Below, one piece after another: positions 1 to 11,367 of a stretch of 64,000 bases of DNA. This DNA is from Lasiodiplodia sp. COLG20 (taxonomy: Eukaryota > Ascomycota > Dothideomycetes > Botryosphaeriales > Botryosphaeriaceae), in the NCBI GenBank assembly GCA_009801085.1, contig VNWV01000003.1, positions 186,001-250,000 on the forward strand. The letters run 5' to 3'. The notes beneath the pieces were generated by a model. That model saw nothing but the letters and a program-made list of their open reading frames with translations. It was not told the origin of the DNA and ran no database searches. Position 1 is the first letter of the stretch, and each line of letters starts with the position of its first letter. The translations under genes were made by a program, and so were the position numbers.

Positions 1-365
1 ATCCGTGCAAATGTATTGAAGCAAATTATGCATTCGAAGTAGCAGAACGAAGGAAAAAGAATCTGTGCATTTGTGAAATCGAATACTTGAAGTTCTGCTT
101 CCAACAGCAACATCTAGCAGCAAGAAATTCAAACTCGATACATCCCTCCGCACTTGCACGCAAAAGTTCTTGCGACATTCACGCAATTTGACTAAAGTAA
201 ATGCGCCATTGATGAGGAAAGATGCAACGTGGTATTATGCAATACAAACCGCCGACCAAAATAAAGCAAATGCAGTCCCCCCAACCCCGGGAAAACCCAG
301 AGTTCCCAATCATTATCCCCCAATTTTCCTCTCTTGATCCAGACGATCATCGCCCGCCCACTCTT
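1..365. other. Intergenic, 3' side of the SCY1 gene
   Basis: This AT-rich stretch has no supported gene. It should contain the 3' UTR and polyadenylation region of the leftward gene that ends at 366. I see no repeat or RNA gene in it. Confidence 0.6.
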
Positions 366-3300
366 CTATAACAAACTCTCATACTGATCTAACCCCTTCC
401 TCTGTCCTTGTTGTTGTTGTTGTGGTTGTTGCTGCTGCTGCGGCTGTGCCATCCCTGCACCAGCACCGCCGAAGGATCCCAGACTGGCCTGCCTTGCGGG
501 TGGCGGGGCGATGCCAAACCCAGAGTATGGACTACTACCACTTGTACTCTGCTGCGCGAACCTATTCAGCCCCGTAGCAGGAGTACCCATCTGCTGCTGT
601 CTAGCCGCAGCGCCCCAATCCACTGTGGTCGAACTCAAGCTCGACTGATGCTGCTGCTGGGAGCTCAAGATACCCATGTTCATGAGTCCACCGCTGGGAG
701 TCTGCTGCTGCTGTTGTTGCGGTCGCGAGGGCTGCAGCGGTAGCGAGAATGCCGACGAACTCGACGTCATTGACGACGAGCCCCAGCCATTCATCGTGCC
801 CGTGGCCGTGCCACCTGTTGATTGCGGCTTGAGCGCTGCGAAGCTGCCGAGTGAGCTGCTGCTGTGATCCGGGGTAGCCGAGCGATAAGTGCTCTGCGAT
901 GGTTGCAGGGTTTGCACACCCATACCCATGCCCATGCGGGGCGGAGGCGTGGAAGTCTGCTGGGGAGGGGGTGGTGTGCTCCAATTGAAGGTCGGCGCCG
1001 CAGACGATGACGACTGGACGGACTGTGTGCGCGGGTTGTTAGGGCGCGCGGCTGGCGGCTGCAGGCCCGCCGAAACAGGAGGAGAGGTCGCGGTGGACGA
1101 AGTGGCCCAGCCGGCGTCGAAGGAGTCGCCTGCTGAAAAGCTATTGGTAGGGCGCCCGGTGACGAGGCTTTCGAAATCGGCCTCGTCGCCGTTGGCACTG
1201 GTTCCGTTGGCAGGTGAGATGCCGCCGAACGACATGAAGTCGTCCGCGCGGGCGGCAGAGGCGGTATTGCCCGTGGAAAGCTCTTGAAGCTTTCGGGTCT
1301 GTTCCTGTTCGATGCGGGTCGATGATTGTTTTATGAGGGCCATGAAGGCCTGGAATTGTTGAAGGTTGAGGAGAGGCCCTAAGCTGAAGTTCCAGAGGAT
1401 CGGAAGGACCTCCATGGCGAGGAAGTCGGAGTCCGCAATCTTGCCGACTTCCTGGAAAACATCAAGAGACGCCATCTGCATGCATTAGCCACAGATATTT
1501 AGAATTCAAGAACGGCGTCTTACCATCACAGCGGGCTCTTTCGTTTTGATTGCCTTCAACAGTGGCACGACCTTCTCCTGAATGGTATACTTATCCAGGA
1601 CAGCCGCGTTTTGTTTTTGCTTCGGTCTGTCTGCGCCGAAGCCGTCCAACCCGTCCCCTGCGTCTTCTGCAATCCCGCCCCCACAGAGAGTCCGGAAAGC
1701 CTGAAGCCCACGAATCTTGATGCCCATACTGGTAGTCTTTGCAAAGACGTTGGCGACGATGGGAAAGAATTCGTTCTTGATTGTGGAGAAGTCAAGGACG
1801 TAGATGATGATAGGTAATGTTCTTAGAGCAGCATCCACCAAAGAGTGTGTTGGTGATTGCAAGGCGAGAACAATGAGCGGGAGAACGTCTATAGTTAGTT
1901 AGCAAAAGCCGTGGTACATCTGGCGCCTGGAGCCTACCGTCTTTGAACTCTTTGCCTGTACAGTTTTCAGACATGAGTTTCATGTTCTCCAAGATGATCA
2001 TGAGGCCAGCCTCCTTTGCACTATCCCGATCCGCCTGCGGTGGTTTTGCACTGGTGCCACTGCCGAGGAACACTTCTCTTAGGCGGGGGAGTACCTTATC
2101 GCAAAACGCTCGTTTTCCCGAAGGTACCACGGTCAAGATCTTGAAGATATTCTGAAGCACGATAGATAACAGCTCCCTATCCTTCATCTCTTCCAGCAGT
2201 GCAGGAAGCACTTTCTTCTCCAGAACGCTCTTGGGGAACTGGTTCAGCACGCGTGGCAAACCACGCATAAATTGCGACTTCTCAGCCGGGGTCTTGGCTG
2301 GTAAGCTATCAAGGAAGCGAATGGTCGAGACGAGGATGTTGTCAAAATACTGAGCCTCTTGAAACTCGCGAGCATTGAGCCTTTGCGCTGGTCGCCTGGT
2401 AATGAGCCTGGGCAGCAGGCCATGTGCAATGTCGCGGGGCAGCTTTCCTTTGCATAAGAAACCATTATTCTGCGTCGGTATTGACGACGACGATGCGAAC
2501 AGCCGTTTGTAGGTAGATGGACTCTGGTTTGTCTCCAAAGGACTGCGGTGCGGCGAGTTGAAGAGAGCAATGACGAGAAGACCTAGCGAGAACATGTCGG
2601 CCAATGTGTTGAGGTTCGTGTCCACTATGAAGTCAGGAGAAGCGTAGTCGATGTTCAACTGCACGGAACGCGGCAAGCGTGGGTCGTGGTTGAGCACCTC
2701 AGACAAGGAGATGGGGGTAACAGAGGTGGGCTTGGTAGAGTTGTCGGGTGGGCTGCAGAAGCCCAGGCCGGATATTTTCCAGTCAGACTATGGAGAACTA
2801 CATCAGCACTGCTACAATACAGACGGGCGAAGAAGACTTGGCTTCCTACTTTGGCATTGACGAAAATGGCCTCGGGCGTCAAGTTTCCGTGGACGAGGCC
2901 AGCGCTCTCGTGCAGGAAATCAAGGCCCTTGGCAACCTGCAGTAGGCCCTTCTGGATTTCCAACTCGTCGATTTCTAGTTCCCGCCGCCGTCTGGTGCCG
3001 TCCTCTTCGACCACGTAGCGACTGCTGCGACCGCCAGCGCCGCCGCCGCGTTCCTGCTCGTCTTTCTCTTGTAGCAAACCCGCTAGCGATGCGGACACGG
3101 GCTCTGTTGCAAACATCAAGCCTCCGCTGCGCGTCTCTTCCACCGGCTCTGCCAGCTCCAAGATGCTGGGGTGTCGCAATCTCGCGAGCGAGCTGGCTTC
3201 TTTCTTCAAGCGCTCCACCACCTCCTCGTGCGCTCTCTTGACTGTCCCGCTTGTTGACCGCGGCGCAAAGCCTCCCCCTTGCGGCTCTAGCGACTTCTTC

Positions 3301-3461
3301 TCGAAGACAAACACCGACGCAGCCTTGCCCGTCGACTTCTTCTTCGCGTCGTAGATTTTCCATGGCCCGGAGGTCGACGAGGGCGTGGAGCTGATGGAGT
3401 AATTGGAGCCGATGTTCGAGGTGAAGGACTTCACGGCCGACGAGAAGAACTGCGCAGCCAT
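366..3461 (-). CDS. SCY1: SCY1-like pseudokinase
   Basis: SCY1 family proteins carry an inactive kinase fold followed by HEAT repeats. They work at the Golgi/endosome in clathrin and COPI traffic. Four exons (3461-2850, 2787-1938, 1888-1524, 1475-366) join to about 978 residues. Residues about 30-310 form the kinase-like domain. The catalytic-loop HRD is replaced by HGN (VHGNLTPEAIF) and the DFG position reads GLGF, within SDWKISGLGF, a hallmark of the family. About 320-600 is helical HEAT-type sequence. The C-terminal third is Ser/Pro/Gln-rich with poly-Gln runs. The start at 3461 (MAAQFFSSAVKSF) is chosen because the family begins this way; the open frame further upstream lacks family character. 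It faces the aminotransferase gene at 3916 head to head. The family is certain; exon edges are by eye. Confidence 0.9.
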
Positions 3462-3915
3462 GGCGGGGATCTGAGCTCCGGGCGCGTCGGGGAGTTTGCG
3501 GTGATCAGCGAGCGTTCGGGGAGCAGGCGGCGAAAGGGCGACGGTGACGATCAAGCAAGGGAAGGAGAAGTGCGCGTGCCAATGACGGGAGAGCGGAGGC
3601 GCGCAGGCAGCTCGGCATGCGCGGACACGGGAAGCGCGGCAGAGGCCAACTGTCACAGAAATGTCAGTTATGCGAATAGCTGGCGTTGAGGTCGAGGTGT
3701 CGCGCCCAAAGCTGCCCTCGAACCCCCGCGGCCTGTGCGCAGTCGCGACCTGACCCCGGCCCTCTCGGCATGCGGGCGCACTCTCCGAGCACCGGTCGTA
3801 GGGCGTGTATAGTCATACACACATTTCTGGCACACCCCATCTTTCGCCTCGACACTACTCAATTGTTCCACCACCACCCCTTTTCCGACCTCAATTCGCA
3901 GGTCACCCATCCGCA
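3462..3915. promoter_or_regulatory. Divergent promoter, SCY1/BAT
   Basis: These 454 bp separate the start codons of two divergent genes, so both promoters must lie here. It is C/T-rich on the aminotransferase side. I could not defend a specific factor site. Confidence 0.6.
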
Positions 3916-5300
3916 ATGCTTCAACAGCCGTCCCAAAGGCTCTTGTCAGCCTTTTCCACTCTTTCCGCCCGCGCCCACTCCCCGTCGCTCGCATGTCTCG
4001 CCCGCCAGCGATGTCGGCGAGCATACAGCGCGCAGCCCAAGCTGGCTGAACTCGACCCAGCCAAGCTATCTATGACGAAGACGACCACTCCGAAGGACCT
4101 GCTTCCCCCCGAGGAGCTCGTCTTTGGCCGCACCTTCACTGGTAATTTTCCACGTCCCACTGCTCCACCACAGCCGCAAGCAGCGAAGACATCTGATGTC
4201 AGGCCACAACGCTAACCCCGACGCCCGCCAGACCATATGCTATCGATTGAATGGACCGCCTCGGAAGGCTGGTTGAGCCCCCGCATCACGCCCTACCAGA
4301 ATCTCTCGCTGGATCCCGCGACCTGCGTCTTCCACTATGCCTTCGAATGCTTCGAGGGCATGAAGGCCTACAAGGATAAGGCGGGCAAGATCCGCCTGTT
4401 CCGCCCGGACAAGAACATGGCGCGGCTGAACAAGTCGTCTGCGCGCATCGCGCTGCCGACCTTCGACGGGGAGGCCCTGACCAAGCTGATTGCGCAATTC
4501 TGCCAGCTGGAGGAACGCTTCATCCCCTCGACGCGTGGCTACTCGCTGTACTTGCGGCCCACGATGATCGGCACGCAGCGCACGCTGGGCGTCGGACCCC
4601 CCGGCTCCGCCTTGCTGTACGTGATCGCCAGTCCCGTCGGCCCTTACTACCCGACGGGCTTCAAGGCGGTGAGCCTTGAGGCGACTGACTACGCTGTGCG
4701 CGCCTGGCCCGGCGGCGTCGGCGACAAGAAGCTGGGCGCCAACTACGCGCCCTGCATCGTGCCGCAGATGCAGGCTGCCAGCCGTGGCTACCACCAGAAC
4801 CTGTGGCTGTTCGGCGAGGAGGAGTATGTCACCGAGGTCGGCACCATGAACCTGTTCGCCGCCATCAAGAACAAGGAGACCGGCCAGAACGAGCTGCTGA
4901 CCGCTCCCCTCGACGGCACTATCCTCGAGGGCGTCACCCGCGACTCCATCCTCGGCCTCGCCCGCGAGCGCCTGGCCCCCAAGGGCTGGAACATCGTCGA
5001 GCGCAAGTTCACCATGAAGGAGCTGGCCGATGCCGCCGACGAGGGCAGGATGCTCGAGGTCTTTGGTGCCGGAACTGCCGCCATCGTTAGCCCCGTCAGG
5101 AGGATCAACTGGAGAGGCCGCGACGTCGACTGCGGTCTGGAGCCCGGTAAGGAGGCTGGCCCAATCGCCCAGCAGGTGCTGGACTGGATGACGGCTATCC
5201 AGTATGGAGACGAACAGCACCCTTGGAGGTAAGTTACTCAAACGCTTTGATTTTGCCCGTCTGCAAGCGCTGACTGTCGGTTCACAGCTACAAGCTTTAA
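3916..5300 (+). CDS. BAT1: Mitochondrial branched-chain amino acid aminotransferase
   Basis: This is a fold-type IV PLP enzyme that interconverts Leu/Ile/Val and their 2-oxo acids with glutamate/2-oxoglutarate. Three exons (3916-4141, 4232-5228, 5288-5300) give 411 residues. The first ~45 are Arg/Ser/Ala-rich without acidic residues (MLQQPSQRLLSAFSTLSAR), a typical matrix-targeting presequence, so this is the mitochondrial isozyme. Conserved blocks include FHYAFECFEGMKAYK, the KKLGANYAP block carrying the PLP lysine, and EVGTMNLF. The last exon is only 13 nt and restores the ending HPWSYKL; without splicing the frame would end in HPWR. The first intron has a clear GCTAAC branch point about 20 nt before its acceptor. 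BAT1 is used as the yeast name for the mitochondrial form; paralogs could exist elsewhere. Confidence 0.95.
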
Positions 5301-6174
5301 GCTCCCAACATTCTGTTCTGTAAAAGTACCTAGAGACACTTAGATTTCACGGTCTGTTTACGGAGGCAAGTATTGGCTCGGGATCTTTTTCTTTTGGTTT
5401 CTATTGTGAGGCTATATTTTGAAAAATTAGCGGACAGGGCACTGGCGTCGAGTAGAGCAATATTCTATATTTGATCTGCGCGCATGGGAGCGTGCTTCAC
5501 ACCATGACGTCCCCCTGACTTGACGTGCATGATAACGACGTGAGACACCACTGAAGAATTTAAAATGTGAACACGAACGACTTCACGTGCAAATTGCAGC
5601 CCCGTTTCAGCCCTCCGGTCTGCGATGCAAGAAAAGGAATACGACAAGGAATGATATGGCACGCACGAGGTCATGTGGAAATTGGGCAGGGAAAAAATAA
5701 CGTAAGTACTAGCGATGTCGGGGAGGTGCAGAGAAGGTCCAGGGCAAGCATTGGAAGGAAAACCCAGTGTAGGTTTACTTCAACACGCAGGTTCCCAGGA
5801 AGATCGGCATGTCCAAACTTTTTTATGTGCATTGCTGGGTATACCCGCTGCCGCCCCTTCGTATCATGCACATGTCGCACCCATCATTCTTCTTTTTTTC
5901 TTTCCTCAGGACTTCGGAATCCATTTGGTCTCGTAAAGTCTTTTTAGGCCACCTTATTTTTGGTAAGGTACATCGCTGAACCCCCACCGGTAGTCTGCAA
6001 CCCGAATTCGATAGCCCCGCAGGAAAATGCCTCAGATGTAGCCGGAAAAGAAACCAGAAGACACCACGCCCAAAATTTAAGCCTGTTCATGACCCGATCA
6101 GCATTCCGTTTGAAAAGCACCGTACGAGACTGGCGGAAAGAGGCGAAGGCTTGGCAGCGGTATGGTGCTATTCC
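5301..6174. other. Intergenic between convergent genes
   Basis: This space lies between the 3' ends of the aminotransferase (+) and RPL35 (-) genes. The short open frames here have no protein character. I see no RNA gene or repeat. Confidence 0.5.
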
Positions 6175-6773
6175 TCATACCTTGACGGCGTAAACCCTCT
6201 GGGGGAAGTGGATCTGCTTCTTCTTCTGCTTCTCGGTGACGAGGGAGGCCTCGTGCTTGGTTAACCGCCTGCGCATGGCGCGGGTCTGCTTGCGGCGGAG
6301 GTCGAGCGGAAGGTACTTCTTGCCCTTGTAGAAGAGGCGGAGCTGCTCGCGCTGGTTCTTGTTGATGACGGTGAGAACGCGGGCGATCGACTTGCGGACG
6401 TCGTGGCTGCAAAGCAAAATCCGTTAGCTTTGCGTTCCTTTCGAAAGTCCAGTGGTCCTCCTCTTCAATTGCGGTGGTGGTGGTGGTGCGTGTCGCATTG
6501 TCCGTGCCGCGTCGTGTGCCAATTCTACCGGGCCTGGGACGAGGGGAAATTCGTACATCTTGGTGAGCTTGGAGGAAGCACCGCCAGCGATCTTCTGGGT
6601 GCGCAGACCGACGAGCTCGGTCTTCAGCTCATCGAGCTGCTTCTTGAGGTCCTCCTTGCTCTTGCCCAGGAGCTGGCTGGCCTTGACCTTTCCGGACGAC
6701 TGTAGCAAGCAACCGTTAGCCGGAAAACGTCCTGGTGCATTGTATTGTCGACATCGCGGGGCGTGCTCACCAT
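6175..6773 (-). CDS. RPL35: 60S ribosomal protein L35 (uL29)
   Basis: This large-subunit protein sits next to the polypeptide exit tunnel and contacts SRP and chaperones. Exon 1 is the ATG alone (6773-6771), followed directly by GTGAGC. Exon 2 is 6699-6557 and exon 3 is 6406-6175, giving 125 residues, normal for the family. The joined start [19 protein letters not shown] and the end [12 protein letters not shown] are typical of eukaryotic L35. The second intron (150 nt) is long for this window, as is common in fungal ribosomal protein genes. It is divergent from GOS1, with 297 bp between start codons. A search with exon 2 alone would miss the start, because no in-frame ATG lies near its 5' end. 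Confidence 0.95.
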
Positions 6774-7070
6774 TTTGGCGAGTTGTAGACTGGGCGGCGG
6801 TGTGTCGTCGTCGAGGGGGATGGGTTGTCGTCGTCGGTCGTCGTCTCAAATCGAAAAGGCGTGCGCTTGCAGAGTGCGAGATTTCGACAGTCGGTGCGCC
6901 TCGCTTACGAAAAACGCCGACCGCCCGACCGCCCAACCCCCAGCACCCAGCACGCGCCAAGAACGGCGGCGACGCAACCCATCACGTGTGGAACTCGTCG
7001 TTCACTGTGCACATCCCAGTCTCCGCTGACCTCACCACGCCCTCGCACCCCCAGATTCTGCTCCGCAAAC
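6774..7070. promoter_or_regulatory. Divergent promoter, RPL35/GOS1
   Basis: These 297 bp separate two opposed start codons. Both the ribosomal protein gene and the SNARE gene must be driven from here. The right half is C-rich on the + strand. Confidence 0.6.
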
Positions 7071-7912
7071 ATGGCCTCCACCGGTGGCGGCTGGGCCCAG
7101 CTGCGCCAGCAAGCCCGCTCCCTAGAAACGCAGGTACCGTCCCCGAGGCCGCGCGCTCTTTGCCGCAACCAGAGCGGCTCCAGCTGATGACAGCTCTCGC
7201 GCAGACAGAATCGTTGTTCCACACGTACTCGCAGTATGCCTCGATGACGAACATTCCCCCGAAACCCACCGATGAGGAACAACGCACCGAATCCCAGATC
7301 CGCGAGCTTCTCGAGAAGGTACCTGGCCAGCCACTCTGCCTGCCTTGCCTTCACATCATCGCATCCCAAGTCTTGCAGCGGAGCTATACTGACCATGTCC
7401 GCCCCCAGCGCGACGCCCTCATCGGCCAGCTCACCCGCCTCCTCGACTCCTCCGCCGACCTAACGTCCTCCGCGCTGAAGCAAAACAACCTAGCCCGGCA
7501 CCGTGAAGTGCTCGCCGACCATCGGCGCGAGCTGTCGCGGCTCAAGAACACCATCTCGACGGCGCGCGACCGGGCGAATCTCCTCTCCGACGTGCGCAGC
7601 GACATCGACGCATACCGCTCCGCCAACCCAGCCCAGGCCGAGGCCGACTACATGCTCGACGAGCGCCGCCGTATCGACAACTCACACAACATGGCCGACA
7701 GTGTGCTGAGCCAGGCCTACGCCGTCAATGAGAACTTCGGCTTCCAGCGCGAGACGCTCGCCAGCATCAACCGCCGCATCACCGGCGCCGCCAGCCAGGT
7801 CCCCGGCCTCAACTCGCTGATGTCACGCATCAGCGCCAAGAAGAGGCGGGACGGCGTCATCCTCGGAAGCTTCATCGCCTTTTGCTTCCTCATGTTGTTC
7901 TTCTTTTCGTGA
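7071..7912 (+). CDS. GOS1: Golgi SNARE protein GOS1 (GOS28 homolog)
   Basis: This v-SNARE acts in intra-Golgi and endosome-to-Golgi fusion. Three exons (7071-7133, 7205-7318, 7409-7912) give 226 residues. The N-terminus MASTGGGWAQLRQQARSLET joined to TESLFHTYSQYAS is characteristic. The SNARE helix lies near residues 135-200 (NMADSVLSQAYAVNENFGFQ), followed by the tail anchor ILGSFIAFCFLMLFFFS at the extreme C-terminus. The second intron is exactly 90 nt and contains no stop, so unspliced mRNA would encode 30 extra residues. Splicing is preferred because it restores a continuous coiled-coil helix (ELLEKRDALIGQL). Confidence 0.93.
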
Positions 7913-8543
7913 AGGGCGCGCGGGCGCAGGTTGGACAGTGCGTGCGAGCGTCATCGGTCGAAGGCTATTGGACCATTCTCATTCTTTTTCTTTTTCGTTA
8001 TCCTGCTTGGATTGTCATGGATGGTTCCCTGCACGGCGTATGGATACCCCCTCCCGAGGGATCGGGGTTCTCATTGTTTTTCCCCTTAGGCAAGGAGTTT
8101 TGCGGAAACCTAGCGGGCGGTCTTGTCATGCTTGTCGCTAAGAGCATTGCATTGATCTATTTGTACAGATTTTCTATATCGCCGTTGAAGTCTTACATTT
8201 TTGGCCATCAGTATGTCCTCCCTCTTAATCCTTAAACAGGAGGGGTAAAAGACTCAAGGGATTTCCTATATCATGCTCCATTCCAGACTCAATTGTCCTC
8301 TCCTCATGCTACACGAAACACTGCACTCTCCTAACATGGGTGATTAAAGCGAAATACTCAAACGTGAATGTAAATTCAAAAACAGTACAAAGACATCTGG
8401 ACATGGGCTTCAAGCATCCGCCGTAAGTAAAATTCAGTAATTCTCGTAAGCGTAGAGCCGAGAAGTATGGACAGGTATAGAACAAATTTTACAGCAGTTT
8501 CCCCTGTTGTAGACAGCAACCTGCCTGAACCTTCCTAACATGA
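7913..8543. other. Intergenic between convergent genes
   Basis: This contains the 3' UTRs of GOS1 (+) and ATP10 (-). It is T-rich near 7980-8020. No gene is supported. Confidence 0.5.
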
Positions 8544-9831
8544 TCATGCCGCTGCAGCCTTTTCTGCAGCTGGCCCCTCCTTTGGGTGATAGTGATGATG
8601 ACCCACGGTCGCCTCGCCAATCAGCATCTTCAGCCCCTTGTTCAAGTACTCCTTCTCGTCGCCCTCGGCGTTGCCGCTGGCGGCCCAGCGGATGCGGCAC
8701 GCGCCGTCGACGAGGAAGACGTAGCCGACCTTCTCGTTCATGATGCCCAAATTCTCGCGCATCTCGTCGGAGAAGCCGCGGCGCACGATGAAGTAGCGGT
8801 CCCAGTCGGCCTCGTTGCCGCGCTGGCGTCGCAGTCGGCCCTTGTATAGGTTCAGGATGAAGGCGCGCATCGGGTTCGGCTCCACGTTCAGCTCGACGTG
8901 CTGCGCGACGCCGCGGTTCGCCTCGAGCAGCGCGCGCAGCTCCGGGTTCTGCTCGGGCGCCGTGAAGGTTGCGGACTGCTGCCGCGCCCACTCCGACGAG
9001 TAGATCGAGACGAGGGAGACACGGTTGAGGAGGGCAAGCGTCGTCGAGTGGGGCTTGCGCCCCTCGGCGCCTGGGAGGAGCGTTGAGCCGACGAAGTTGG
9101 GGAAGAAGAGGGCGCGGTCAGAGCGAAAGATGCGTGGGTTGGCGAGGAACGATTTGCCGCTGTGGTATTGCATGTTGGTGTAGTCGCGGAAGTAGGGCTT
9201 GGAGACGGCTTTGGTCCTACAATGGGTTGTTCTAATCAGTCACATTGTTCCTTAAATTGTTGGAGCTCGTGGATTAGGGTGAGATTGATAGTGGTTTCCG
9301 GAGAAGGACATGCAGCAGGAAGGGAGTGTGTATATTTTGGGTATAAACACTGCCAAAAGAAACCTACAGCTCCTTTCGACGCTTCAGGTGCTTGTCGTAA
9401 TCCACAAAGTCGTCCCGCCGCTGACGCAGGCTGCGCTCATCTTTTCCAGAATTCTCATCCGGCAGAGGTGGCCGATGGAAGCCTATAGGCCGCCCTAATA
9501 CCTGCGGCGTGAAACCCTCCTGCTTCGACGGCGCCTTGTACGCTGCGGGACCTTGGCCAAGCGCATTCTTCCTTTCATTCTGAGCCGCCGCTGCTTGCTT
9601 CTCTTTCTGCCCAGTCTCCGACGCTGCTACTGAAGCTGGAGCTCCTTGTGGGTTTTGGGCTTGTTTGTTCGGGGGTTGCGTGCTGTACTGTTGGCTGCGC
9701 GGAGTCACGATGGCAGTGGTGCTCGTTTGTAGCACGCTGCGCAGCTGGCACGAGCGGCATATCGACGATGAGGTGGCGGTAGCCGGGTCCAATTGCGCCA
9801 ACTGGCGTAGGAGAGAGCGGCGCATGAGCAT
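8544..9831 (-). CDS. ATP10: Mitochondrial F1Fo ATPase assembly factor ATP10
   Basis: Atp10 is an inner-membrane chaperone that binds subunit 6 during assembly of the Fo sector. Two exons (9831-9368 and 9216-8544) give 378 residues. The N-terminus ([20 protein letters not shown]) is basic and hydroxylated, like a matrix presequence. A Gln/Ala-rich linker follows to about residue 100. The conserved family region begins near [18 protein letters not shown] and continues across the splice as [20 protein letters not shown], then [14 protein letters not shown] and a thioredoxin-like C-terminal half. The intron (9217-9367, 151 nt) is long for this window. The tail is Ala-rich after [10 protein letters not shown]. 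Confidence 0.92.
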
Positions 9832-10755
9832 TGCGACGATGGCGAGAGACGCAGGGGGGTTATGTAGTGTTGTTTGCTGTTCTGGGCGCCGGGATGATGG
9901 ATTGGCGTTGCGCGGGCTCCCGGGAAAGTTGCGGGTTTGGCCGCGCCGCGGTGCCGGAGGGAATGGGTGCGTGCAAGGGTCTTCCTGCAGGTGAACGGAT
10001 TCTGTTTTTCGCTAGATATGTATGAGACCTGGAGATTCCTTCTTTAATATCGAAATCTTGCTACTGATAGAGAACCAGTTGTTGAAAACACACTAGCGGA
10101 TTTGATTGCTTGAACCCGCTTGTTTTTTTTTTTTTTTCCCGAAAACAAAAGACGTCATATCTCTACACGTCCGATTATACCATTGAGAGATTTGTGAGCT
10201 CTTCCGCGAAAGCTCCGTCGCCATGAGTGGTGCTTTCTCGTCATGTAAATTGAGTAGCTTCCGAAACTCGACGAACAAACCCGGAGTTTGATGATGGTGC
10301 GTTTCTTCCTTCTCAGTCTGCGCTCGCCTGCTGATGATTCTCCAGTACCTAGTAGCGCGCACCAAAAGCTTAAACTTGTAGGATTGCGATCCTCACGTAC
10401 CGAAGGATGCACGTATCCACTCACGATTCACATCAGATCAATTGCAGCACAGAGACGTTTGTTTCAGGAACTCATGTAAGACATTACTCATTAGTCGTAT
10501 GAACAGCAGAAGAGTACGCCCGTGATGCAGCCATGTCCTTCTTCCCATCCAAGCAGCGTCGTCCTCCCCGTCTCTTCCCCGCACCTGGCCCAATCACTTT
10601 TCGATGCAACCCCGCTCGCTTTTTCTTCATACATGAAGGAGGGGTACCCCCCGCTTCTCCGCTCGGGCACAACCATTCAAGGGGAGAAAGAGAAAAGGAC
10701 AGAAAAAAGGGTGGAGCGTGTAGGGTTCGGCAGTCGAGAGGTTATGTCAGAGTGT
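9832..10755. other. Intergenic with a poly-T tract
   Basis: This region lies upstream of ATP10 and downstream of the cerato-platanin gene. A run of about 17 T lies near 10121-10137. The short open frames on either strand look like chance. Confidence 0.5.
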
Positions 10756-11234
10756 TTACAAGCCGCAGTTGCTGAGAGGGACCTCGGCGGTGGTAGCCTC
10801 GATGCGGCCAAGGGCGGCGGCCTGGCCGTTGGTGAGGTCGTTCATGGCAGCCTGGGCGATGTTGAAGCCGCTGCCGGCGTGGTCGATGGCGAGGATGTTG
10901 ATCGTCTTGCCGTTGTAGGTCAGGGAGTAGCACTTGCCGCACTGCGGACACGGCTTGTCAGTACGCAGGGACAAGGGGAGAAGGTGTGAAGACAACTCAC
11001 GTTGGCGGAGCCCCAGCCGGCAATGGTGTCAGAGCCGCCGATGTAGGGGAACTTGGAGACGGCACCCTGCGTCTGCCAGCCGTACTTGGTGATCAGGCCG
11101 TTGACACCGTCGGAGCAAGAGACAGCGGTCAGGGAGCGGCCGGCGTCGTCGTAACCGGTGTCGTAGGAGACGCTGGTGGCAGAGGTCATGGCGACCATGG
11201 AGGCAAGAGAAGCAAGGATGGTGGTGAACTGCAT
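10756..11234 (-). CDS. Cerato-platanin family secreted protein
   Basis: Cerato-platanins are small fungal secreted proteins with a double-psi beta-barrel (barwin/expansin-like) fold. They are found in cell walls and culture fluid and are recognised by plants as elicitors; some bind chitin oligomers. Two exons (11234-11001 and 10941-10756) give 139 residues. A signal peptide covers residues 1 to about 20 ([20 protein letters not shown]). The mature protein starts near [15 protein letters not shown]. Four cysteines lie in [14 protein letters not shown] and NCGL, the family's two disulfides. The splice at SAN/CGKCY rejoins the second conserved block. The length matches the family. A TATAAA lies about 128 bp upstream of the start on the coding strand. 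Confidence 0.95.
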
Positions 11235-11361
11235 TGTGGCGGTGTTGTGTTGAGTAGTGGTGTTTGCGGGTGGCGATTAAGAATTATGGATGTTCTGATG
11301 GATGCAGAGCTGGAAATGTTGGTGATGATGGGAGAGAGATCGAGAGAGCGAGCGAGTGGGC

Positions 11362-11367
11362 TTTATA
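11362..11367 (-). promoter_or_regulatory. TATA box of the cerato-platanin gene
   Basis: The coding strand reads CTATAAAG here, about 128 bp before the ATG. That fits a strongly expressed secreted-protein gene. The call rests on motif and distance only. Confidence 0.45.

Noticed and set aside
4240..5241. 333-codon frame antisense to the aminotransferase
   Set aside because: It mirrors a highly biased coding strand. Its Gly/Ala/Val/Leu-rich composition is typical of antisense shadows.
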